Below are positions 26,906 through 38,307 of a stretch of DNA of 64,000 nt, piece after piece. This DNA comes from Avena insularis (lineage: Eukaryota; Streptophyta; Magnoliopsida; Poales; Poaceae), in NCBI GenBank assembly GCA_023614405.1, contig CM042687.1:239036292-239100291 (forward strand), written 5' to 3'. A program made the translations under genes and the position numbers. Position 1 is the stretch's first letter; every line of letters begins with the position of its first letter. Under the pieces are notes generated by a model. The model searched no databases. It was given only the letters and a program-made list of their open reading frames with translations, and had not been told where the DNA came from.

Positions 26906-27859
26906 GATGCGGCTCAGCGCTAGCTCCCCGTATACTTCCGTTTTTTACTGGAGCGAATTACCGGGGCGGGAGGCAGGACGACGTACCACCGTATTGTCGT
27001 CTCCGCCTTTAAGGAATAGTAAAGATATACCAGCCTTATCTTCCTCTTCCAAGTTTTCCAACCATGGGGTAGGACGCTCACAAAGCCTCAAACCAAGCTC
27101 TCATAGATTGGACATTGTCCCGTTGTTTATTTGTTTGTTATGGCCACTAACAAATAAAATAGACTTAAAACAAAACAACTAATCTGTGTATAATCAAGAA
27201 CGTCTAGACCAAATGGAGACACTCCAAGGCTGGCCTTGACGAGCTTGCTACATATATCCATCGTCCATTTTCTCTTGTTTGGTCTAAGCCTACAGGTGCA
27301 TGAAACTAAAATATTTATTTAAATTAGCGGGAGCTAAGCTTTGATGTCCATGCGATGATTGGACAACGCCCAGACCCGTCCACGGGCAAGGTGTAATGAA
27401 AAGCGACGACAACAAGTTCGTGTGGTGGCGCAGGCGGCCTGCTCGTGAACACTTAGCCATGGGAACGCTAAAACTAGCTGACACAGTAGAAAAATAGCAA
27501 TAGCAAAGTTTTTATGGGTTTTGTTTATTTAACATCGTGCTCTTTACGGCCTCGAGCCGTCAACCAACAGCTCAAAAAGATAAAATGAAGGCTGAAAAAA
27601 ATGAAATTGGTGGACGAGTTGGCAAGGCGAGAAGTGGTTTGGATAAACAAAAAGCATACACCATCACCCAAGGTGTCGTCTAAGATCGGCATCTTCTTAT
27701 CAAGAGAGCAGGTATCCATCCAATCCAACGGTCAGGGCCCTATGCACCGCTACCACCATAGGCACCAAATCCGCGTCCATAAGCACTATGTGGTTAAAAG
27801 CAACCATATGAAAGTAAATATTTCAAAATTAAGTTTAGTAAAGTATTTTGTGAATTAAG
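26906..27859. other. low-information intergenic stretch
   Basis: Mixed base composition with short ORFs only. The Stowaway-like start CTCCCTCCGTC around 26890-26902 on the minus strand has no matching partner end. I see no supported gene or element. Confidence 0.4.
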
Positions 27860-28330
27860 TCTTAGGTTAGCAAAACATTTTCAACATAAGAAAAACCTTT
27901 TAGCATGACTTACTTGCTTTCATTGTATTTCCTTGAATGTTGTGTCTATTTGGTTTGTTCATTCATTGCAATGTTTGTGAATCGTGTATATTTACGAGAG
28001 AGTAACCTTGTCTTGTGAAGAGGGAATGTTTCCAACAACTTCAAACAAGAGGCAAGTTCACTTCATAAATGTCCTACTATTTTCTTATGCACTTAGTTAT
28101 TTTCAAAGATTGTAGAGATATCTATAGTATTATGCTATGCTTGCAACCCAGATAGGATAGAAACATGTGTCTTATCTGGTGAGTAGAAAACAACATAGGA
28201 GTTGAATGCTTAGCCATGTTATAGATTATGTGGGTGGATTCTTACCAAGTTATGTGATGTTGAAAGGATATTCTTTTGTGTAATGAAAACAACATAACTC
28301 AATGAACCACCTAGGTGAAATGACTCGTTG

Positions 28331-28525
28331 GGACCATATTAATGGGGCCATATCTATGGTTGCACCACCAGCTCTAAGGTGGCCATATCTATGGAGTCAT
28401 GTACATGGCTTGCTCCTCTCGATGATGTTCAATTATTAGTGTCAAACGTTGGGACCATATCAATGGGGCCATATCTATGGTCGTGCACCCATATCTATGG
28501 GGCCATATCAATGGCACGCTCCTCT
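28331..28525 (+). repeat. degenerate tandem repeat of a GGGGCCATATCTATGG motif
   Basis: The motif CCATATCTATGG, with variants CCATATTAATGG and CCATATCAATGG, occurs several times in under 200 bp. Two larger half-units each end in GCTCCTCTCG. It lies in the LTR remnant and is not seen in the related LTR at 38308-42119. Confidence 0.7.
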
Positions 28526-28753
28526 CGTTTGTTCATTGGTATCAGACCACTCGGGACCAAAGGGGATTGGACAGGTTTTTTGTTTAGTAGCTTCAAGTAC
28601 ATCCACATGCTAAATGGGCTCTGACTTAGTCAATTACTTAGTGCAAAACCTTTACATTCGTACTCCTTAGGAGGTCCAGACCTTGTATCGGAGTTTCCCC
28701 TTTAATTGGTATCACCTTTGGGTGTGCTTGATTTGTGTATAGGTGGACTTCTT

Positions 28754-30626
28754 TGTTGGAGATATGCCCTAGAGGCAATAATAAAAGTGGTTATTATTAT
28801 ATCTTTGTGTTTATGATAAAAGTTTACATTCATGCTATAATAGTATTAAACCGGAAACATTAATACTTGTGTGATTTGTAAACTAAATTAGAGTCCCTAG
28901 TAAAGCCTATTTGTAATACTAGCTTGTTGGTTAATAGATGGTTGTGGTTTCCCGATCATGAACATTGAGATGTTGTTAACAACAAGATCATATCATTAGG
29001 AGAATGGTGTGATGAACATACTCCTATAGATAAGTGTAGCATTAAGATCAAGTCATTTCAATAGTTTGTTTGCTATAAGCTTTCTGATACATAGTAACCT
29101 AATTCCTTCGACCATGAGATCATGCTAATCACCATCACCGGAAGGATGCTTTGATGACATCAAACACCACACCGTAACTGGGTGGCTATAAAGGTGGCAT
29201 TGAGTGTTCGGAAAGTATGGGTTGAGGCACATGGATCAAGAGTGGGATTTGTCCATCCATATGACGGATAGATATACTCTGGGCCCTCTCGGTGGAATGT
29301 CATCCAATTAGCTTGCAAGCATGTGACTGGCTCACAAGGGATCACATATCACGGGAACAAGAAAAGAGTACTTATCGATAACGAAGTTGAACTAGGTATG
29401 CAGAGATACCGACGATCAAAACCTCGGATAAGTAAACTATCGTGAGACAACGGGAAATTGGTATCGTATGTAAGTGGTTCATTCGATCGCAAAGTAATCG
29501 TAGAAATATGTGGGAGCCATATGAATTTCCAGATTCCTCTATTGGTTATTGATTGGAGAAGTGTCTCGGTCATGTCTGCATAATTCACGAACCGTAGGGA
29601 GACACACTTAAGGATTCGATGTTGTTTAGTATATATGGAATGTTAGTAGGGATACCGAATGTTGTTCGGAGTCTCGGATGGGATCCGGGATATCACGAGG
29701 AGATCCGGAATGGTCCAGAGAATAAGATTTATATAAGGAAAGTCTGATTCCGGAGTTCGGGAAAGTTTCCGATGTTATCATCGGAGAGTTTCTAGAAGGG
29801 TCTAGAAGGTTCACCGGACCGGAAGGGGAATGGTCCATGAATGTGTCATGGATAAGTGGAATGATTGGATCATATCCTAGGTCACTTGGTGTGTGCATTT
29901 GCAAGAGAGAATTAAAGCTCTAAATTGAAAGTCAAACGGGAGTTTGAAAAGTCAAACTGGAACAATGGTTTTCTAGTGGAAGAAGGAACAAGTCATTTTC
30001 TCAATCCAACTTGGGTTTGGGTTTGGATTCAAACCCACCGCTCCCAAGGCTGCCCCCCTCTCATAAATAGAGGGGGAGGGCTGCCCCAACACCACAAGAG
30101 CCAAGCCCTCCCCACACCCGCGCCGCCGCCGCGCCGCCTAGCGCCGCCGTGCCGTCGTCGCCTCCCTAGCCGATGCCGACACCTCCTCCTCCTCCCGGTC
30201 TTCTAAACCCTAGATCACTGGGAAACCCTAGATCCACCATAACTCGCACCGGCTTAGGCGAAGCCCTGCGGGATCTTCCCTCTACTTCCGACACCACGCC
30301 ATCGTGCTGCCGGAATCACGAGGAGAGAACTACAACCTCTGCTGCCTGCTAGAACAAAGGAGAGGAAGGTCTTCATCGAGTACCGAACGTGTGACCGACT
30401 GCGGAAGCGCTGTCGGAACGCAGCGTCAGAAGGATCGTCTACGTGATCTTGAGATCGGCAAGTGTACGACTACATCACCCACGAGAATCTGCTCTCATTA
30501 ACCGCTTTGGAATCTTCGAGGGTGAGTGCTTCTATCGACTCGTTGCTACAATCTATTAGATAGATCTTGGCTTGTTAGTGTGCATGCGGTAGAAATTTTT
30601 TGTTTTCCATGCTACGAACCCCTACA
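28754..30626 (+). mobile_element. solo LTR of the Angela/BARE/WIS copia group
   Basis: It starts TGTTGGAGATATGCCCTAGA, the hallmark start of Angela/BARE-type LTRs, and ends GCTACGAACCCCTACA, with a perfect duplication ttctt at 28749-28753 and 30627-30631. Length 1873 bp fits the family's 1.7-1.8 kb LTRs. A TATA-like ATAAATAG lies at 30063-30070, followed by a GC-rich leader. No primer site or internal sequence follows, and the host LTR remnant continues on the right. Confidence 0.92.
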
Positions 30627-31599
30627 TTCTTTGGAAAGACTTCGTCATGGCCCATTTCAAAAGGATGGGTCGTGACATGTGGATAAAGTGTATAACTTCT
30701 ACAGAAGGTCAAATTCTAAGTACTTAGTCGTGTCCCCAGTTATGGACAACTATGATCGACTTTGCCTGAAACTGTTTGGAAGATCTCCTCATTTCAATTT
30801 CTTAAATTAAAATTTTGACGGGTGAAGAAAAGGGCAGGAGGTTTCATTGGATCCTACCAATGGTACTCAGGTTCCCTGTTTTCTATCAGTGGTACCGTTT
30901 TCAAAGTAAAAATGTTTTTGGGGTTCATTGGTTTCTATAAATGGTACCTCGGGTTCACTGATTTCTATTTGTGGTACCCTTTCTTAAAAAGAAATTTGTT
31001 TTACAAAATAATAGGACAAAAATCATTGCTATAGCAAATTCAGCCAAACCTCCACCTAGCCAAGTATGCATATACTCATAGGTTGAGATTTATATTCCAC
31101 CAAATAGGTGAACTTGCTAATACATTTAAAGTATTGACCATTCGTGGCTGCAACTTTTCATGTTGCAGGTAGCCCTAAAGATGAGTGAGGTACGATGATA
31201 GGGTTGCGAGTCTATACTCAGCATGTTGTCGCTTGTGGCTCTAGATGGCGCTCTTATAGATATTAGTCTTCTGATGTTGATCTTTGTTTATGAGGAGATA
31301 GCCCTTCTGCTATGCAACTTGTATGTGACTATGTAAAGTACTAGATCATTCGATGTAATAGAATTATGACCTTTATTTCATGATATTACATTCTGAACTG
31401 TGTGTGTTAGAGAGTCGATCCAGGGACTAGCACTATATAGCACAGAGACTTGGACCCCTACCGGGCCAGGTCACTTTAGCCTTAAAGTATTGCTGATTTC
31501 TATAAATTCTATTTACTATTATTTTGCCTTTTGCTAAGATGTGTAAAAGCGTGCGAAGCTACTAATCAAATTTCTCAAGATTTTGCAGCTTCTAGGTCG

Positions 31600-31960
31600 C
31601 ATAACGGCCACTGGTACGGTGGAAGACCCCGTACGGCGCGCTCATACGACATCAAAGCATCAAAGAAATAAAAGTGTTGATTTTTGCCGCAGAATACAGT
31701 CGTCATAATGACCACTGGTACAGTCGGACATGGTCGTACCACTCGCTCATACCGTATCCTCGAGCAAATATAAAACTTGAAGCAAACTTACTGTTCGCGT
31801 AACGACCAGTAGTATGGGCACACACGACCGTACCGTGCGCACGTACCGAGTGCATCACCAGGAGGAAATCGTTGACCCCAAGGTATGTACTTGGTACGAG
31901 CTGGTTCCGATCATACCACCCGTCTGTACCACGTACTCGGCCGCCATATTACCCCAGGAA
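31600..31960 (+). repeat. four-unit degenerate array around a GTACGG / CCGTAC inverted motif (element E)
   Basis: Units begin near 31605, 31703, 31797 and 31885, spaced about 90-98 bp. The first three open with a core like ATAACGACCAGTGGTACGG and end with a CGTACC-type complement, so those units could fold back on themselves; the fourth lacks the opening. A comparable four-unit array lies at 60850-61180 in element D, and single units occur in both LTR families. Confidence 0.7.
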
Positions 31961-32337
31961 GAGGTAACCTAAAATCCCCAAAACACTATTCTCTTTCTTC
32001 TACCTTCAAACTCCAAACTACCTCCATTGGATCTTCAATTCTACTCATTTTTCATTCGATTCCTCGCACGCAATTTGATCTAAAGTATATTTCTCCTCCG
32101 ATCCCTAACTAATTTGCATCCAAACCTTACTCAATCCTTCACCATTATAAATCTAGACTTAGGTCTTGTTCTTGAGCTAATCTTGATATTGGACATATTT
32201 AGTTAGTTTTTAGAGGAGATTCTTTTGTAACTAGTGTAGAGAATCGTATATGCTATATTTCTATTGGATAATTTTTTTGATTAGATTTATTTCATATTTT
32301 TGTTATTATTCGAACACGAGGAGCCGTACACATGCGA

Positions 32338-33550
32338 TGGTTGCGGAACAAGCCGCACCACCCGTTGATACGCTAACCCTCGAGTCACTTGGTATCGAGT
32401 TCACCGAGGATTTTCAGCTGAACCGTTTCAACCGTCTCAAGCTCTGAGAAATCAAGTCCACCAAGTGGGCGTCCCTTTATCCTGAACCAACTTGGCATCC
32501 GTGCTGATTTCAATTTATTGTGCAACAATGTTGGTTTATAAGATTTTGTCTTTCAGGATTGCGCCACGTACCGCCGCTTGACGCTTGAGTTTCTCATCAC
32601 TTTGACGCATTCAGTGACCTCTCACTATTGTCCCGAGGAGTAACTTCCTGGAGTTGATCGCATTAACTTCCTTCTTATGAACCGTGAATACTCTTTGACA
32701 CTCAACCAATGGGCTTACTACTTTGGGATTGTCAACAACGCCACCGACTTACACTTCACCTATTTTGTTGTAAATCCTATACCCTTGGGCTACTTTAATA
32801 GAACGAGAATTCATGGAAACACAAACAAGGTAAACCAAATTGATAATTTTGTTGTTCGTTATTTGTTTTATGTTATTGCTAACACCTTGTAGGCACGACG
32901 TGAGTTTACTAGAGTCAATGAGGAGGACATGATGATCCTCGCTAAAACTGCTATTCCTAAATGTAAGTTGATGCCAAATTTGAGCGCACTTCTTTTTTTA
33001 TCTTAATCATTAGGGGCTTGAATCTCGTGGTCCCATATGCGGAGGAGGAGTCATAACCATGCTTGCACGTGCCCTTCAAGTCAACCTAGATGACATCCAA
33101 CAATTATCTGGAAACCTCTGTCTTGGTTTTTTTACTCTAAGAGCTTGTGGTATAATTTGTAAAACCAATGGTATATATTTCTTCGATATACCTAGAGTGG
33201 ATCACTTGATCCTTGCTCCTTTTCTTAATGATCTCGTCTCTATCGAGGATGGATGTTTGCGTTATGACGCACAGGTTGAAGCAAGTCTACCACAACAAGA
33301 AGTACCCGTGGATGATGAAGAAGAATAAGAAGATGATGAAGAAGAAGTGGAACAAGAAGGACCCAAACAAGATGATCAACCACCAAACTTCGACACCACC
33401 TATGATGATATCTATGCTCTCGTAGTAAACATCCAAAACATGAGTAACCTCTCCATCAACCTTCGAGATGCTATTGCCAACCTCGCCACTCAGTTCCATG
33501 ATTGGAGCAGCCAATGGAATATGGGTAACTATCCACCACCACCACAATGA
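32338..33550 (+). pseudogene. Athila-type ORF (plant retrotransposon protein of unknown function), decayed
   Basis: Pieces in shifting frames match the layout of the Athila ORF family of grass gypsy elements: LGIRADFNLLC, then CATYRRLTLEFL, then MNREYSLTL, then REFTRVNEEDMMILAKTAIP, then GGGVITMLARAL. An acidic stretch (DDEEE, EEEVEQ) and a proline-rich end (YPPPPQ) follow. At least four stops and several frameshifts interrupt about 400 codons. In related elements such an ORF lies between pol and the 3' LTR or replaces gag; its role is unknown. The start at 32338 is the first methionine of a plausible N-terminus. Confidence 0.6.
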
Positions 33551-35025
33551 GCAACAAAAGGGCTTGCAAAATCCTAAGTTTGGGGATGTGTCTCTTAAAA
33601 AAATTATTTGTGTAATAACGAGGTTGTACTCCAGCTCCTCGTGAGCTTTGAAACACTCGTGTTGGTTTGTTACAACACTTTGCTTTTTCTTTCGTTTTTT
33701 GTTTGCTTTAGTTTTTTGTTTGTTTTTCTTTTCATAGTCCCTTGCTTGGTCGCAAGTTCTTTTCTATTCTCTAATCCCCATCCTCAAAAATACAAAAAGA
33801 TTTCCCCTTTTTCCTTTTTCTGTGAGAGTGGATTTGCACTTTGCCTCTTTGCTTCAATTATATTATGAGAGTGATTATTTTTGAGTTTTGAAGGAACACA
33901 TCCCTATAAGGAAGAGGATTATGAAGTCACTCATGAGAGGTATGTACTATGTCTCCCACTTTCGAAGTTTCATTTGTTTATCTTAGTTAGTTGATTTGCT
34001 AAGATGCTATGCTAGTGGGAGTAATTCAAAATAGTTAGAGTAAAGCTTTTTATTTGTATGAATGATTAGTTGTGGAAGCTTTTGCTCTAGTTCTTGTAGC
34101 TAACCGAGTCTTGCCTTGGAAATAATATTTTTTTCGTGAGTGATTGTCTTGAGAGTTTACCTTTGAAGATACTTAACCCCATAGATGTTTTGAAGACTTG
34201 ACGACACTCTTGAAAGGAGTTGTTTGATTGAAATGAAGTCTAGTGGTAATTTCGATTGCATGGCAAATCTAACCTTGTGGATCAAACCGTGATACTGTTT
34301 AAAAGGTTCTATATTTCCCATGCACACCTTTGGATGCCAACAACTCCGCTAGCTTTTAAACGATCTATGGTATAACCTCGGATTTCGGCTATGAGTTAAT
34401 GATATGGGTGACATACGTGTCACCGTATGGGATAAAGTATTGGTACTCTCGAAGGTTGTACAAACTATTGTTTAAAAGCATCACTCAATGATCCTTGTTG
34501 AGAATTATCCTTGAAAGAAGGAAGGAAAAAAGAAGAAAAAGAGAAAGATATGAAGATCCACATAACAAGTCTTTGGCATGATCTCGTTACTACTTTATGA
34601 ATTTTATTGAGAAGCAATGACTGGAATAGTGGTTTAGATAGTCTTGATTTACTGATGTGGGTGTCAATAAGACACTTCACTATTATGCTACTTAGGATAT
34701 GAACTCTCTTACTCAATTCTGTTATAATAAACATCCTAGTGTTCATTGGCAAGCTGAGAGTGAACTACAGGAATTGGATTGATTGTTACACTTCTAGTTA
34801 TTTATACTTATATTAAACTCTACTTTGATTGTCTTGAGTTATAAAAACTTGTATAGTGTTCTTATCATCTCTCTAACTTTGATGAGCCTTTCAAATGGAA
34901 GAAGTGCTAGGCGCATATGGATACCGACCGTAAGTGAATTCATATTATCATTGTTTCAAATTTAAATGTTGAATTCCTTATAGTTCTTTTGTTTCTTCTT
35001 TCTCGAGGGTGATCAAGGTTTGAAC
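33551..35025 (+). other. non-coding 3' region of element E
   Basis: No supported ORF. Blocks match the 3' region of element D (for example GTGGGAGTAATTCAAAATAG at about 34015 and 62056). An internal polypurine-like TTTGGGGATGTG lies at 33578. Confidence 0.65.
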
Positions 35026-35036
35026 TTTGGGGATGT
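35026..35036 (+). other. polypurine tract of element E
   Basis: TTTGGGGATGT lies directly before the LTR start TGATGGCTCC, the same layout as in element D (TTGGGGAAGT before TGATGAGTCC). Confidence 0.75.
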
Positions 35037-36150
35037 TGATGGCTCCAAAAATCACTATTTTTCTCCGCGTTTAAACATTGTTTTTCATCAAACAATTGAC
35101 AATAATCTCTGTTGATTTGCCACTAATGACTAATTATTGCAAAGATATGAAAAACCTTGCTTTGATTTGTGTTGTGTAGGAAATCACACTTTTATTGCGA
35201 AATCTAAAGTCATAAATGAAGATTTTGAGAAATGTTTGACGACCAAGTAATCCTGGAGCTATTGCCAGGCGCCAGGTGATGTAACAAGCACTAGTATGGG
35301 CCGACCCTCCCGTACGGCCCACCCGTATAGGGTGGCAAAGGCTTCGTCTTGTCAAACTCTACACCTATCATGAAGGCGCCTATATATTTTGAGGTCACAG
35401 CCACCGTGCAGGGGCGCCATTCTTAGATTGCATCATAACACCACCAAAGGAGATCCACACCAAAGTTCATTCCTTCCATCCCCCATCCTCTCCATTAGCC
35501 ATAGCCATTACTTTATACTTGATATCTTCTTATGATTCGGCGACCATTGTAAGAATATTTGATTTCAATCTAAGTATTCTGCATAATGTTTTATATCCTT
35601 GGTCTTATTGTTATGAGTGAGTAGTCCTCACGGGCTGCGGGTTGGAGAGAAACCTTGCAGCGATTATGTGCATCTAATCTATGAGAGTATTGTGCATTGT
35701 TTGAAAAAGAGATTTGTATCTTTTGTTTCTTTGTATCTTGCCTCGATCTTTGGACTTGTAGGTACCCAAGACCCCTGAGATTGATCAAGGATTGAGGTGA
35801 GATACTTGTCTAGCGATGATCTCATAGGAAACCCAGTGATAGAAACGGATGTACGGTCTTTTCTTAGCGACCCATTCAAGATCAACAACAACATCTCTCC
35901 TTAAGGCTTTGATTTGTGTTTATCACTTAATAATTGTTTGTAACCAGGACCTTCATGGTACAACCGGTTGGATCAAAAGGCTATCACTATGCCTGCTTCT
36001 CGCAGGGGCTTTAGTATATTAGGATGTGCTGCCCACAAAGATTATCACTATCGGAACACTACACATGACTATTCTTATCATGCATTATCTTTTATCCCAT
36101 ATGATGTGCAGATGCAGGTGGATCTTCAACCCTGGCCTATCTCCATCCAT
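35037..36150 (+). repeat. 3' LTR of element E, right end uncertain
   Basis: It begins TGATGGCTCC after the polypurine tract. It holds a GTACGG inverted-motif unit near 35292-35335, a TATA-like CTATATATTT near 35382, and a leader-like stretch with pyrimidine runs. No convincing CA end or target duplication was found, so 36150 is an estimate. Confidence 0.55.
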
Positions 36151-36934
36151 TGAATCAATCTACAATATAAAGTAAACTAGATTGGTCCAGTAAACAAAGG
36201 TAAAACAAAAAAAATGTAGATGTGTCCTTATTTTCATTCCTATTAGCGTTGTTTCCCAAGGTTCGATTAAACCTAGATCTACTAGGAAAAAGCTACTATA
36301 CTGCATCCGTAATCCGGATCGAATGTATCAGCCACCGTCTCAACATCCTAAAGAAGACACTAAAAACAATCCAAACAAACAACGCGAACCTTCTCGCCAG
36401 TGAGAGGCCGTGGTCTTTCACACCTCCAAGGAACCAAGGCCACCGGAGGCGGAGCGGATCGGCGATGATATGGATAATTTTCACTTGAATCTGCATCAGC
36501 ATACTGACTCAGTATGAAATTATAAGAATCCGCCGGATATAGACGAGTTTACGGATATTGGTTAGGCGGATATCCGATGGATATGGTAGAGCATAGGGAA
36601 TTACTACTATTCGACGGATGTATCTTCTACTTTTTGCGAATTATTCGATCTTGTCTATCAGGATAACCTGTTTAAATAGCCCACTAGTCGGACCAAATAA
36701 GCAATTAGTTCATTAACTTAATGATCATCTTTTATATATGATATGAATTGATGACTATATCAAGTTCCTTCACTATATCAATATTAGACTGATGCCTCCC
36801 AAGTTTCTCTCTAACTTCTTCTCCCTTTCATGTGTCTCTGTTGTCTTTTTTATTCTCCTTTGATGATAATGATGGATATTTTTCTATTTGCGCCTTTTTC
36901 TCCCCTACCAATTTACTTTCCATAACTGTTTCCA
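36151..36934. other. region between element E and the gag remnant of G, no gene seen
   Basis: No ORF with recognisable content. It presumably contains the broken junction between E and the internal region of the minus-strand gypsy element G. Confidence 0.4.
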
Positions 36935-37319
36935 TTACATTGCATCAGGAGGTTCGAAATATTCTAATTCTTCCGGTATATGTAAATGCTTAACATAGGA
37001 TTCGACAATATGCATGAGAATTTTACGTTCGAGGTTAAAATCACCTAGTAAATCCTCTACCTTACCAGAGTTTAGGAATTTCTTAATACAATTATAATCA
37101 ATAATATATTTCATGTTTCCCTCTTCACCAAAAGTCTCTTTATCATTATGCATAGTTTCTAAGAGGTTCCAAGCTTTATTTATTTCAAAATTCATAAATA
37201 TCCTTTAGAATCAATGTCTAAATCGATCGTGTTTGCAATACTAAGCCCTCCATAAAAGATATGTAAAATCAACCTTGGTTGGATTCCATGGTGAGGACAG
37301 TTTCTAAGGAAACCTTTGA
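36935..37319 (-). pseudogene. gypsy gag, C-terminal half (element G)
   Basis: The minus-strand peptide RFKGFLRNCPHHGIQPRLIL continues into FYGGLSIANTIDLD, the typical retrotrans_gag pattern after the WF region, then MNFEINKAWNLLETM. A one-base shift at about 37193 separates the two frames. The N-terminal half is at 46524-46905, and the two halves meet once element A is removed. This is a true gypsy gag, unlike the ORFs of the nested elements. Confidence 0.75.
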
Positions 37320-37324
37320 ACCTT

Positions 37325-37829
37325 TGATGTCTACATACTTCTATTCTTGTAGACAGTTGTTGGGCCTCCAAGTGTAGAGGTTTGTAGAACAGCAGCAAGT
37401 TTCCCTTAAGTGGATCACCCAAGGTTTATCTAACTCAGGGAGGAAATGGTCAAAGGTATCCCTCTCAAGCAACCCTGCAATCAAGATACAAGAAGTCTAT
37501 TGTGTCCCCAACACACCTAATACACTTGTCAGGTGTATAGGTGCACTAGTTCGGCGAAGATATAGTGAAATACAAGTGGTAACGGTGCAAGAAAAGAGCT
37601 TCTGACTTGTTGTTGACGTGGAAGAGACTAAAGGCAAACTGAAATAAAGATGGAAGCAAGCAAACATGCAATAGATCTAGTTGTGAACGGCGTTTCAATG
37701 TTTAGAAACAAGGCCTAGGGATCATACTTTCACTAGTGAACACTCTCTCATATAAATATCTTCTCTTAATTATACTACTCTTAACTACTCTCTGGTTGGA
37801 CACTCTAATCCATGGCCTAGGGATCATGG
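37325..37829 (-). repeat. truncated 3' LTR of element A with filler DNA
   Basis: Positions 37325-37815 match the first 490 bp of the intact LTR at 45017. Then comes CCTAGGGATCATGG (37816-37829), which repeats a piece of the same LTR (37712-37725), and at 37830 the internal region begins at the point equivalent to 50885 in element C. About 1 kb of LTR, the polypurine tract and some 0.5 kb of internal DNA were lost, with templated filler at the junction. Confidence 0.85.
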
Positions 37830-38307
37830 AAGCAGGGATTTCAAGTTTCATAAAGAGCTTCCAAAAATTATGGTAGTTGTTAGCTTTCAGCCCTCATTGT
37901 CCCTATCATAAGCATCTTGAAGTGATTAAGGTTAAAGTGAACAAACTATGGAGTATATGCTTGACAAAGTATAAGTTGGCAATCTCATGTCCCTTGAATA
38001 CGAGGTCCGCACCGCATGCTACTCAACTTTAGTCACCTGTAAGTTCTTGTCATAGTAAGTGCATGTGTATCATAGAGAACCGCCAATGGGGTACCCCTTG
38101 CACATGGTACAGGAGCTATCCCATAACCAAAATGACAAGGCAAGCAGACAATTATCATCTCAGCGATCTTTTTATTTGCTATTTGCATAGGTTTTTATTG
38201 AGGATGCTTCACAGATTGATCATTATGGTGATGCTACAAGTTTCCACCATGATTAGGCATGGCTTAGGCTAGCGGCCCAGGCGTTTGTCTAACACAAAAT
38301 ACATAAT

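Larger units (their letters stand above)
27860..31470 (+). mobile_element. decayed gypsy LTR remnant, same family as the solo LTR at 38308-42119
   Basis: Both sides of the Angela/BARE-type insertion match the 3' part of the solo LTR at 38308-42119 in order: the block around 28030-28140 corresponds to about 40940-41040, the AAGACTTCGTCA block at 30637 to 41500, the CCGTGTCCCC block to 41645, and the GATCCAGGGACTAGCA block at 31417 to 42056. Similarity is moderate, with many differences, so this copy is old. Its 5' part is missing and both outer borders are approximate. Confidence 0.65.
31490..36150 (+). mobile_element. truncated gypsy-like element E with Athila-type ORF and 3' LTR
   Basis: From left to right: a GTACGG repeat array, a decayed Athila-type ORF, a non-coding stretch similar to the 3' part of element D (33985-35030 versus 62030-63375), a polypurine tract and an LTR. 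No 5' LTR, primer site, gag or pol is seen, so the left part is lost. The left and right limits are approximate and no target duplication was found. Confidence 0.6.

Noticed and set aside
36296..36502. Short ORF and GC-rich patch in the E/G junction region
   Set aside because: No homology recognised and no support beyond chance length.
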